A stretch of 64,000 nt of DNA, from NCBI RefSeq assembly GCF_004359985.1, contig NZ_SMRO01000002.1, positions 879,135 to 943,134 on the forward strand, written 5' to 3'. The notes under the pieces are model-generated. The model saw only the letters and a list, made by a program, of their open reading frames with translations, searched no databases and was not told the DNA's origin. Shown in pieces: positions 1 to 9,470 of the stretch. The first letter of the stretch is position 1. Each line of letters begins with the position of its first letter. A program made the position numbers and the translations under genes. Origin of the DNA: Paraburkholderia flava. GTDB taxonomy: Bacteria; Pseudomonadota; Gammaproteobacteria; Burkholderiales; Burkholderiaceae.

Positions 1-290
1 CGGCAAAGAAAAGTAGGTGCCGCCCCGCACAGGGGCAACGCCTGCGCCGCGAGGCGCGAGATCGCAGTCGCCGGCGAGGGCAAAAGATAAAGGCCAACGC
101 CTGCGCCGCGAGGCGCAAATAAGCACCCGCCTGCCAGGGCAAAAGATAAAGGCCAACGCCTGCGCCGCGAGGCGCGAGATCGTAGCCGCCGGCTAAAGCA
201 AAAGACAAACAACAACGCTTGCGCCGCGAGGCGCAAATTAGTACCGCCACGCGGAAGGACAGAAAAGCAAACGGCAACGCTCGCGCCAAA
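1..290. repeat. Dispersed repeat with tandem 59-bp REP-like units
   Basis: A core containing the hairpin GCGCC-GCGA-GGCGC recurs at about 37, 96, 155 and 214 (spacing 59, 59 and 59 bases), and a decayed fifth copy starts near 276. Between cores lie variable linkers with runs such as GCAAAAGATAAA. Bases 3-59 are identical to 18694-18750, so this is the same dispersed family as the large repeat block between prpE and the MFS gene. No open reading frame here looks coding. The array ends just after the fadH stop codon, so it may also act as a 3' end structure for fadH. The hairpins resemble REP elements, but no RAYT transposase is present in the window. Confidence 0.8.
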
Positions 291-297
291 AGCTAGC

Positions 298-2676
<2,379 letters not shown>

Positions 2677-3465
2677 ATGAAGCTTATCCGGACCATGGCG
2701 GTGCTTGCGGGCGCAGCCTCGATACTTGCTGCGTGCGGTGGCGGCGGGCACGACGTCGGCAAGGAACTGGGCCTGCAAAACCCGGAGATCCATTTCGTTC
2801 ACGCGATTCCCGGCGGACCTGCTGTCGACTTTCTCGTCAACGGCGCCGCGCTGCAATCGAACATCAGCTACAAGGGCGTGACGAACTTCGCGAACATCAA
2901 CACCGGTCAGACGTCGGTGGCGTATGCGCCGACCGGCACGACGACGGCGATCGCGAGCGGCGCGTTCTCCGATGTCGCGAAGGGCCACGAGTACACGGTG
3001 ATCGCGCTGCCCGGCACGCCGGCAAGCGACATCGGTCTGATCGACGATCCGTTCGACAAGGGGCTGCTGTCCGACGATGCGCGTCTGCGCGGCTTCAACG
3101 CATCGGTGAACGCGTCGAATCTCGACCTCTACCTCGTCCCCGCCGGCACCACCGACGTCACTAACATCAGCCCGACGATGGCGGGTATCGCATTCAAGAA
3201 TGCCGTACCGGCAAGCGGTCAGGATTCGATCTACGTGTCGGGCGGCACCTATGTGCTGATCGCGACGCAGGCGGGCAGCAAGACGCCGATCTTCCAGTCC
3301 GCGTCGTTCAACCTGGCCAACAACGCCGACTGGCTCGTGACCTCCGTGCCGATCGCAGGTGCGTTGAGCCAGCTGTTGCCGAACCAGATTCATCTGCTCG
3401 TTGCACAGGGCGGCAACACGTCGCAGCCGGCACTCGAGTTGACGAATACGTTGAACGGTCAGTAG
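2677..3465 (+). CDS. DUF4397-domain lipoprotein
   Basis: Predicted 262-residue exported lipoprotein of unknown function. The N-terminus has a basic start (MKLIR), a hydrophobic stretch and a lipobox LAAC with the lipid-bearing Cys at residue 20, then a glycine-rich linker. The rest resembles DUF4397 proteins: repeated beta segments beginning IHFVHAIPGGPAVDFLVNG and a second half beginning LRGFNASVNASNLDLYLVP. The start at 2677 is preceded by GAGGTGG and places the signal peptide correctly; the frame is open further upstream. It is single-copy, divergent from fadH and convergent with the entericidin gene. It probably sits at the inner or outer membrane facing the periplasm. No enzymatic motif is visible. 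Confidence 0.85.
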   Translation: MKLIRTMAVLAGAASILAACGGGGHDVGKELGLQNPEIHFVHAIPGGPAVDFLVNGAALQSNISYKGVTNFANINTGQTSVAYAPTGTTTAIASGAFSDVAKGHEYTVIALPGTPASDIGLIDDPFDKGLLSDDARLRGFNASVNASNLDLYLVPAGTTDVTNISPTMAGIAFKNAVPASGQDSIYVSGGTYVLIATQAGSKTPIFQSASFNLANNADWLVTSVPIAGALSQLLPNQIHLLVAQGGNTSQPALELTNTLNGQ

Positions 3466-3538
3466 TAGAAAAGGAATCACACGCGCTTCGGTGCTTCGGT
3501 ACGAAGCGCGTGAAGTCACCGGAAGAGTAGAAAAACGG

Positions 3539-3576
3539 AAAGCGGCGGCCCCCGAAAGAGAGCCGTCGCTTTTTTT
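3539..3576 (+). terminator. Intrinsic terminator after the DUF4397 gene
   Basis: The stem AAAGCGGCGGC (3539-3549) pairs with GCCGTCGCTTT (3562-3572) with one G-U, and is followed by a run of T. A second perfect 11-bp hairpin without a T run lies just upstream (3480-3490 with 3502-3512). It sits between convergent genes and may also serve the entericidin gene. Confidence 0.8.
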
Positions 3577-3630
3577 GCGGTTACGTCGAACGCCGCACTG
3601 CTGCGCGCAGCGCGGACGGCATCGCTGCCG

Positions 3631-3771
3631 TTACTCCGATGCCTTGTCGGCGGAGTTCGTGATCGCGTGGCCGCCCTTCGAAATGTCCTGGCCTGCGCCG
3701 GCCACCGTGTTGCAGCCGGTGGCGAGCAGCGTGGCACCGGCGATCAGAAACAGCGCGATGAGTCGATTCAT
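3631..3771 (-). CDS. Entericidin A/B family lipoprotein
   Basis: A 46-residue small lipoprotein. The signal peptide has lipobox ATGC with Cys at residue 20, followed by NTVAGAGQDISKGGHAI, the hallmark of the entericidin EcnA/EcnB family. In Escherichia coli these form an antidote/toxin-like pair linked to stationary-phase lysis; in Burkholderia relatives usually occur as single genes of unknown role. The start at 3771 was chosen because it gives the proper signal peptide and has AGGGAGA upstream; the frame is open upstream to 3909. Only one family member is present here, so a toxin/antidote pairing is not supported. An inverted repeat lies 44 bases upstream (3815-3834). Confidence 0.9.
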   Translation of the reverse strand: MNRLIALFLIAGATLLATGCNTVAGAGQDISKGGHAITNSADKASE

Positions 3772-3814
3772 GGTGGGTTCTCCCTTGTAAGAAGGCATCG
3801 TTCGATCCGGTCGC

Positions 3815-3834
3815 GTTGCAATCCAGATTGCAAC
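3815..3834. promoter_or_regulatory. Perfect inverted repeat upstream of the entericidin gene
   Basis: GTTGCAATC (3815-3823) and GATTGCAAC (3826-3834) are exact reverse complements separated by CA. It lies 44 bases upstream of the entericidin start, a position typical for a repressor operator. No T run follows, so it is not an obvious terminator. The binding protein cannot be named. Confidence 0.5.
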
Positions 3835-4034
3835 TGCATCGAGCCAGGTCGGCATCGTACGCAGCAATCCATGTGCCTGCCCCGCCGTACGGGCCCATAT
3901 AACCGACACCTGCCCATGTCACGGGCCTTGCGGGGGCAGGCGCGGAATCTGCTGCTTCCGGTACAGGCCGCCATGCAGTTGCGGTTTAACGATGGTGCAA
4001 AACTTCATTCAACAATCAGGCGGAAGGAGTCGAC

Positions 4035-4211
4035 ATGCTGAAATGGGCGTTGGTTTTTGCAGTGATTGCCGTCATTGCAGGTGTGCTCGGGTTCACGGGT
4101 ATCGCGGCAGGCGCGGCAGCGATCGCGAAGTTCCTGTTCGTGCTGTTCCTGATTCTGTGCGTCGTGTTCCTCGTGCTCGGCTTCGTCGTGACGAAGAAAA
4201 TCGTCGACTAG
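4035..4211 (+). CDS. DUF1328 small membrane protein (first copy)
   Basis: A 58-residue, almost wholly hydrophobic protein with two transmembrane segments around the conserved [14 protein letters not shown]. This is the YtjA/DUF1328 family (about 50-60 residues), inner-membrane proteins of unknown function that are often stress-induced. A strong AAGGAG lies just before the ATG. A second family member follows about 110 bases downstream (4320-4481), giving a tandem paralogous pair. The copies share the N-terminal ALVF and the central [10 protein letters not shown], but differ in their C-terminal tails, where this one ends in a charged VVTKKIVD. Confidence 0.88.
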   Translation: MLKWALVFAVIAVIAGVLGFTGIAAGAAAIAKFLFVLFLILCVVFLVLGFVVTKKIVD

Positions 4212-4272
4212 CGAAAGCCGTGGCGTCGCTACGTCGCTCGTATTCGGGCGACGTGCGGTCTCATTCGTCGGC

Positions 4273-4303
4273 ACTTCATCAGGACTTCATCAGGACTTCA
4301 TCG
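4273..4303 (+). repeat. 11-bp tandem repeat between the DUF1328 genes
   Basis: ACTTCATCAGG occurs at 4273-4283 and 4284-4294, and a third, nearly complete copy follows (ACTTCATCGG). It lies immediately upstream of the ribosome binding site AGGAGG of the second DUF1328 gene. Confidence 0.75.
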
Positions 4304-4319
4304 GAACCAGGAGGCGCAC

Positions 4320-4481
4320 ATGCTGCATTACGCACTGGTGTTCTTCGTGATCGCGATCATCGCGGCCGTGTTCGGTTTTACCGGCATCGCGGCCGGCGCA
4401 GCGGAGATCGCGAAGATCCTGTTCTACATTTTTCTTGTCGTCTTTGTCGTCACGCTGTTGTTTGGTGTGTTCAGGACGTAG
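4320..4481 (+). CDS. DUF1328 small membrane protein (second copy)
   Basis: A 53-residue hydrophobic protein paralogous to the gene at 4035-4211, with the same [10 protein letters not shown] core between two predicted transmembrane helices and a short FRT tail. The start is supported by AGGAGG about 6 bases upstream. It is probably cotranscribed with the first copy and possibly with the ferritin-like gene about 100 bases downstream, in an envelope and oxidative-stress setting. The function of the family is unknown. Confidence 0.88.
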   Translation: MLHYALVFFVIAIIAAVFGFTGIAAGAAEIAKILFYIFLVVFVVTLLFGVFRT

Positions 4482-4579
4482 CGACTTTATCGAACAAAAA
4501 GAACGACACATCGTCCGCGCGGGCTGTGCTTCCGGTCCGCCCGCGCGGAGTCCCCGCAAACCGGTCAAGGAGTAGCTAA

Positions 4580-5140
4580 ATGTCGAAGCAATCTGGCGCA
4601 CAACAGTCGAAGGACACGTTCGTGATGGACGTGCAGCACATTCGCGAACAGGCGCGCAAGCATATGTCGGAAGGGCCGGTCACCGAGACTTACCACGCCG
4701 ATCGCGACACCGTGCTGAAGCTGCTGAACGACGCGCTCGCGACCGAGATCGTCTGCACGCTGCGCTACAAGCGCCATCACTTCATGGCGAAGGGCATCAA
4801 TTCGGAAGCGGTCGCTGCCGAGTTCGCGCAGCATGCCGCCGAAGAGCAGGGCCATGCGGACCGTCTCGCGGAGCGGATCGTGCAACTGGGCGGCGAGCCC
4901 GATTTCGATCCGGCCGGCCTGAAGTCGCGTTCGCATTCTGAGTATCGGGCGGGCGAGAATCTGACCGACATGATTCGCGAGAACCTCGTTGCGGAAAGGA
5001 TCGCGATCGACTCGTATCGCGAGATCATTCGCTACCTCGGCGACAAGGACACGACGACGCGGCGTCTCTTCGAAGAAATCCTCGAGGTCGAGGAAGAACA
5101 CGCGGACGATATGGCCGATCTGCTTGATGGGCGCGAATGA
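4580..5140 (+). CDS. Ferritin-like (bacterioferritin-type) protein
   Basis: A 186-residue four-helix-bundle protein. Candidate di-iron ligands follow ferritin order: E56, E89 with H92 (EQGH), E139 (AER), and E171 with H174 (EEEH). The spacing between the first two (33 residues) and the last two (32) matches bacterioferritin. A 40-residue N-terminal extension precedes the bundle. No Met equivalent to the heme-binding residue of bacterioferritin can be assigned with confidence, so it may be a non-heme relative. Likely roles are iron storage or detoxification of iron and peroxide in the cytoplasm. It follows the two DUF1328 genes, and a catalase/ECF locus lies about 500 bases downstream. Confidence 0.8.
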   Translation: MSKQSGAQQSKDTFVMDVQHIREQARKHMSEGPVTETYHADRDTVLKLLNDALATEIVCTLRYKRHHFMAKGINSEAVAAEFAQHAAEEQGHADRLAERIVQLGGEPDFDPAGLKSRSHSEYRAGENLTDMIRENLVAERIAIDSYREIIRYLGDKDTTTRRLFEEILEVEEEHADDMADLLDGRE

Positions 5141-5660
5141 GGCGGTAGCAGATCGGGCACGGTGATGCAGGCTCTCGCGAATCGCATGGATGCATGGAGA
5201 TAGCGTCGGAGCCTGCGACTCTGCGATCGCGTGTAGCGGAGATTTTTGGGCGTTCGTCGCGTGAGCGAACGAGCAGCCTGTGCACAGCTGTGTGAGCATC
5301 GAAGCGATGACGTCGGCTTCGATAGCGATAGCGATAGCGATAGCGATTGCGTTTGTGCAGAAGTAACAGCACGCGTCCGGCAGCACGATGCCGGACCGAA
5401 AAGAACCACGCCGCACACCACAACACGGCTTCTTCCCGCGACGCTTCACGCATCGCATCCCTCTACAAATAAAACACTGCACTCGCGATCTTTATTCCCG
5501 CGCACGTTTCCGTCGCACATCTACATATCGCTTATCTAAGAATTGAAAGCGTGTGGCAATATAGTGGCCCACCCGGCGAGCAAAAGTGCACGTTCGTGCG
5601 ATGCACCATGCCTGCTGCGGTTCCATGCAAGATCGTTACTGCACTAACGGGGTTGACCCG
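5141..5660. other. Long intergenic region with GATAGC tandem repeat
   Basis: About 520 bases without a supported gene. The clearest feature is a hexamer repeat: GATAGC four times at 5321-5344, then an imperfect GATTGC to 5350. The 3' part (about 5460-5560) is AT-richer than the surroundings and is the likely promoter area for the catalase/ECF operon, though no confident hexamers were found. Short frames here look like chance. Confidence 0.5.
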
Positions 5661-6836
5661 ATGCACTACCCGCAAGATCCAGCTGTGCCCCCACGACCTG
5701 TCCGGCGGACCCGCCGCCGGTTCTACGCGGTCGCGGCCGTCAGCACGACCGTCGTGGCGGGCGCGCTGTTCACGGTGGCGCTGCACGTGCGCGCCGAAAA
5801 TGTCCCGACCCCCGTACGCATCGTCAATCAGTTCGAACGCGACAGCGGACGTCATCCGGGCTTCCGGCGCAATCACGCGAAGGGCGTCTGCGTGAGCGGG
5901 CATTTCGATAGCGATGGGCAGGGCGCTGGGCTGTCGCATGCGTCGGTGTTCGGGCGCGGCAGCGTGCCGGTGATCGGTCGCTTCTCTGCGCCGGGCGGCA
6001 ACCCGCAGCAGGAAGACGTCGACACCACGGTGCGCAGCTTCGCACTGCTGTTCAGACTGAAAAACGGCGAGCAGTGGCGCACAGCGATGAATTCCGCACC
6101 GGTGTTCATGGTCGCGACGCCGCAGGCCGTGCTCGAACAGCTCGATGCATCGCGACCCGATCCGCGCACGGGCCGCGCCGATCCCGCGCGACTCGACGCG
6201 TTCCAGCAACGGCATCCGGAAACGCGCGCGCTGCTCGACTGGGAACGCGGGCATCCGCCGTCGTCGGGTTTCGACAATGCCGCGTACTACAGCATCGATT
6301 CGTTTCGCCTCACCGACACAGCAGGCGCGACGCATGCGGTGCGCTGGCGCGTCGAACCGCAGCGCGCGTATCAGCCGGTGAGCGATGCGCCGACCGACGA
6401 TCCCGATTTTCTCGCGCATGAGCTTGCACACGACGTCGCGCAGGGTCCGGTGCGCTGGCATCTCGTACTGACCGAAGCACGGCCCGGCGATCCGCTCGAC
6501 GACGCGACGCGCGCATGGCCCGACGACGGTCTGCATCGCGAGATCGATGCAGGGACGCTGGTGATCGATCGTGTGCAGGCGCAGGTCGATGGACCGTGCC
6601 GCGACGTCAACTTCGATCCGCTGGTGCTGCCGGCCGGCATCGCTGCATCGAACGATCCGCTGCTCGCGGCGCGTTCGACGGTTTACGCGGAATCGTTTCG
6701 CCGTCGCATCGGCGAAGAAGCACAGGCACGGCAGGGCGATTCATCGCACGGATGGACCGCCTGGATCGCCACGGTGAAAGCGTGGATCGAACCGTCGGAC
6801 TTGTCCGGCGCGTCTCGCGAACCACGCACCGACTGA
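5661..6836 (+). CDS. Membrane-anchored catalase-related heme peroxidase (SrpA-like)
   Basis: Predicted 391-residue protein of the short, catalase-related peroxidase family. An N-terminal basic region (RPVRRTRRR) and a hydrophobic helix at about residues 22-45 suggest a membrane anchor or signal, with the catalytic domain in the periplasm. The distal heme histidine is in RRNHAKGVCVSG, and the proximal tyrosine in STVYAESFRRR near the C-terminus. These proteins lack the C-terminal flavodoxin-like part of large catalases. The start at 5661 (MHYPQD) was chosen over three upstream Met codons because it lies just before the basic and hydrophobic signal. The ECF sigma gene begins 37 bases after its stop, which suggests co-regulation in peroxide or redox stress. 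Confidence 0.85.
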   Translation: MHYPQDPAVPPRPVRRTRRRFYAVAAVSTTVVAGALFTVALHVRAENVPTPVRIVNQFERDSGRHPGFRRNHAKGVCVSGHFDSDGQGAGLSHASVFGRGSVPVIGRFSAPGGNPQQEDVDTTVRSFALLFRLKNGEQWRTAMNSAPVFMVATPQAVLEQLDASRPDPRTGRADPARLDAFQQRHPETRALLDWERGHPPSSGFDNAAYYSIDSFRLTDTAGATHAVRWRVEPQRAYQPVSDAPTDDPDFLAHELAHDVAQGPVRWHLVLTEARPGDPLDDATRAWPDDGLHREIDAGTLVIDRVQAQVDGPCRDVNFDPLVLPAGIAASNDPLLAARSTVYAESFRRRIGEEAQARQGDSSHGWTAWIATVKAWIEPSDLSGASREPRTD

Positions 6837-6873
6837 CCCCATCGGAACTCGCTAAAAGGACACAGGCACGATC

Positions 6874-7419
6874 ATGGCCGGACCTGTTATAGGCGCGGGC
6901 TCCGCGCTGGTGGAAGCGCTCCCGCAGATGCTGCCGAGGCTGTGGGCGTTCGCGCTCCGCCTGTCGGACGACACGCACGACGCGGAGGATCTTGTGCAAC
7001 TATCCTGTCTGCGGGCACTCGAACGCACGCATCATCTGCAGCCGGATACTGCGCCGCTCAGCTGGATGTTTTCGATCCTGCATACGATGTGGCTCAACGA
7101 GTTGCGCGCGCGGCGGGTCAGGCAGCGTTCGCGGGTCGAGTGGGACGACGAACTCGTCGATTCAGTCGCGGACGAAACCGCGAGCGATCCGCTGGCCGAG
7201 GCGATGCATGCGCAGATCATCCGCGAAGTGCAGCAGTTGCCCGATGCGCAGCGCGCGGTGATGCTGCTGGTGGCCGTCGAAGGGTTGAGCTACCAGGAAG
7301 CCGCCGATGCGCTCGGCGTGCCGATCGGCACGGTGATGAGCCGGCTGTCGCGTGCGCGGCAGACGATCGGTGCTCGCTTCGGAGCCCCGAGACGAGCGAA
7401 AATGTCGAGAACGACGTAA
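6874..7419 (+). CDS. ECF-family RNA polymerase sigma factor
   Basis: A 181-residue group IV sigma factor. Region 2 is visible as LWAFALRLSDDTHDAEDLVQ at residues 23-42 (core binding and -10 recognition). Region 4 is near residues 125-165 (LPDAQRAVMLLVAVEGLSYQEAADALGV and GTVMSRLSRAR), a helix-turn-helix for the -35 element. It follows the catalase gene closely and is followed after 63 bases by a putative anti-sigma factor, the standard ECF arrangement. Likely role: transcription of an oxidative or envelope stress regulon that includes its own operon. The exact ECF group cannot be assigned by eye. Confidence 0.9.
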   Translation: MAGPVIGAGSALVEALPQMLPRLWAFALRLSDDTHDAEDLVQLSCLRALERTHHLQPDTAPLSWMFSILHTMWLNELRARRVRQRSRVEWDDELVDSVADETASDPLAEAMHAQIIREVQQLPDAQRAVMLLVAVEGLSYQEAADALGVPIGTVMSRLSRARQTIGARFGAPRRAKMSRTT

Positions 7420-7482
7420 TGAATGACGTAACAAGCGACGCAACAACGGAACGAGTGGCATGAACGGGCAGGGAACGGGTCC

Positions 7483-8436
7483 ATGAGCATGGACGAAGCA
7501 CGGTTGATGGCTTACGTCGACGGTACGCTGTCGATGGACGAGCGCGACGACGTCGAACGCGAGATCGCCGGTTCATCCGACGCCGCGGAATGCGTCGCGC
7601 AACTCGAAGCGTCGCGGCTGCCTTATCGTGGCGTGCGCGACGCGTTCGCGCATCAGAACCTGCCGCCTGTTCCGCCCGCGCTCGCGGCCCGCATCGACGA
7701 ACTCGCGCGTCAGCATGCACCGCGCAGCGATGCGCGTGCGGACCACGGCCAGCATGGCCAGCAGGGCCAGCATTACGCCGAAAGCGGCAACGACGCAGTC
7801 GGCCCGGACACATCCTCCCAACCTCAAACACCGATCCGTTCGCGGCTGCGCATTGCGCCCGCGTGGCTCGCGGTGGCGTTCGTCGCGGGCGCGTTCTGCA
7901 TCGGCGCAGTGCTGCGCTTCGCACCCGACGGCGCAGGCATGCCGACGCCCTGGGTGCAGGCCGCGACCGGTTATCTGCAGCTCTATTCGCGCGCGACCGT
8001 CGCCGATGCGCGGCCCGATCCCGATGCGGTCTCGCACACGATCGACGCAGTACGCCGCGACGACCGTCTCGCGCTGCGCGTGCCGGATCTGCGCGATGCC
8101 GGCATGAAGTTCAGCGAGATCCAGCGGCTGACTTTTAACGGCAGGCCGCTCGTGCAGCTTGTCTATCTGCCGGCGCGCGGCGAGCCGGTCGCGCTGTGCG
8201 TGATGAAGCAGCCCGGCCCCGATCAGCCGATCGCGCGACAGACCGCGAACGGCATGCACGTCGTCACGTGGCGTCAGGGTGAGCTGGTGTATGCGTTGAT
8301 CTCGGCGTCGACCGACGTCGATCTCGCGATGCTCGGTCAACGCATCGCGGATCGCAGCTTCGACCAGATTTCAGGAGGCGGCGCGACGCCGTCGAATCGC
8401 CGGGGCGAGTCTGACGACCAGGGGAAATGGGGCTGA
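7483..8436 (+). CDS. Anti-sigma factor, single-pass membrane protein
   Basis: Predicted 317-residue protein. The N-terminal part (MSMDEARLMAYVDGTLSMDERD) resembles the anti-sigma domain that binds ECF factors. A hydrophilic Gln/His/Gly-rich linker follows, then one transmembrane segment near residues 124-146 and a C-terminal periplasmic domain of about 170 residues. The His-x3-Cys-x2-Cys motif of zinc anti-sigma proteins is absent: only one Cys is seen in the N-terminal domain (AAECVAQ). It therefore belongs to a non-zinc variety. Its position after the sigma gene supports the assignment. The periplasmic domain may sense the stress signal; this is inference. Confidence 0.8.
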   Translation: MSMDEARLMAYVDGTLSMDERDDVEREIAGSSDAAECVAQLEASRLPYRGVRDAFAHQNLPPVPPALAARIDELARQHAPRSDARADHGQHGQQGQHYAESGNDAVGPDTSSQPQTPIRSRLRIAPAWLAVAFVAGAFCIGAVLRFAPDGAGMPTPWVQAATGYLQLYSRATVADARPDPDAVSHTIDAVRRDDRLALRVPDLRDAGMKFSEIQRLTFNGRPLVQLVYLPARGEPVALCVMKQPGPDQPIARQTANGMHVVTWRQGELVYALISASTDVDLAMLGQRIADRSFDQISGGGATPSNRRGESDDQGKWG

Positions 8437-8531
8437 CGCAGGACAGGGCGGGAGAGGGGGGAGACAGCACGAAGGTCGTGTACGGACACAGACCTTCGCG
8501 CATGAGAAGAAAACGATAAGAACGTCGCTTA

Positions 8532-9413
8532 CTACCCTTCAAGCACCGGCGAACGGTTGCGCAAATACGCTTCGAACTCGGCGGCAACTTCCGGATGCCG
8601 CAACGCGAATTCGACAGTCGCCTTCAGATACCCCAGCTTGCTGCCGCAATCGAAACGCGTGCCGTGATACTTGTACGCGAGCACCTGTTCGTCGGCGAGC
8701 AGCGACTGGATCGCGTCGGTGAGTTGCAGTTCACCGCCCGCACCCGGCTTCAGCGCGCGGATATGTTCGAAGATGCGCGGCTTCAGCACATAGCGTCCGA
8801 CCACACCGAGGTTCGACGGCGCGACGTCCGGTGCTGGCTTCTCGACGATGCCCGACATCTTGATGATCGAATCCTCCCACTCCTTGCCGTCGACGATCCC
8901 GTACGACTTCGTCTCCGATGGCGGAATTTCTTCGACGCCGATCACGGAGCTGTGATAGTGGTCGAACACCTCGATCATCTGCGCCATCACCGGCGGCGTG
9001 CCGTACAGCAAATCGTCCGCGAGAATCACGGCGAACGGGTTGTCGCCGACCAGCTTCTCCGCGCACAGCACCGCATGACCCAAACCGAGCGCTTCCGGCT
9101 GACGCACATAGAAGCAGTCCACGTGACTCGGTTTGATGCTGCGCACGAGTTCGAGCAGCTTCACCTTGCCGCGCGCTTCGAGTTCAGCTTCGATCTCATA
9201 CGACTTGTCGAAGTGATCTTCGATCGCACGCTTGCTGCGGCCCGTGACGAAGATCATTTCGGTGATGCCGGCGGCCATCGCTTCCTCGACCGCATACTGG
9301 ATCAACGGCTTGTCGACGATCGGCAGCATTTCCTTCGGGCTCGCCTTCGTGGCCGGCAGGAACCGGGTGCCCAGACCTGCTACCGGAAAGACAGCTTTTG
9401 TAACTTTTAGCAT
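8532..9413 (-). CDS. galU: UTP-glucose-1-phosphate uridylyltransferase
   Basis: A 293-residue cytoplasmic nucleotidyltransferase that makes UDP-glucose from UTP and glucose-1-phosphate for lipopolysaccharide, exopolysaccharide and osmoregulated glucans. The nucleotide-binding signature GLGTRFLPATKASPKEM is at residues 13-29, with FAVILADDLLY, GIVEKPAP and RFDCGSKLGY as further family motifs. The length is normal. It is transcribed in the same direction as valS upstream, 57 bases away, so the two may be cotranscribed. A small hairpin (CGAAGGTC / GACCTTCG, 8470-8498) lies just beyond its stop, before the convergent anti-sigma gene. Confidence 0.96.
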   Translation of the reverse strand: MLKVTKAVFPVAGLGTRFLPATKASPKEMLPIVDKPLIQYAVEEAMAAGITEMIFVTGRSKRAIEDHFDKSYEIEAELEARGKVKLLELVRSIKPSHVDCFYVRQPEALGLGHAVLCAEKLVGDNPFAVILADDLLYGTPPVMAQMIEVFDHYHSSVIGVEEIPPSETKSYGIVDGKEWEDSIIKMSGIVEKPAPDVAPSNLGVVGRYVLKPRIFEHIRALKPGAGGELQLTDAIQSLLADEQVLAYKYHGTRFDCGSKLGYLKATVEFALRHPEVAAEFEAYLRNRSPVLEG

Positions 9414-9470
9414 GTGATTACCCTGATCTTCTTGGTTACCCTGGTTACGTGACCTGTCGCGCGGCGGGAG

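Noticed and set aside
1..290. CRISPR array
   Set aside because: The repeated part contains a strong hairpin, but the 'spacers' are related to each other and low in complexity, the flank shows a decayed copy, and no cas genes are present.
3631..3771. Entericidin toxin/antidote pair
   Set aside because: Only one family member is present in the region, so a two-gene toxin-antitoxin system is not supported.
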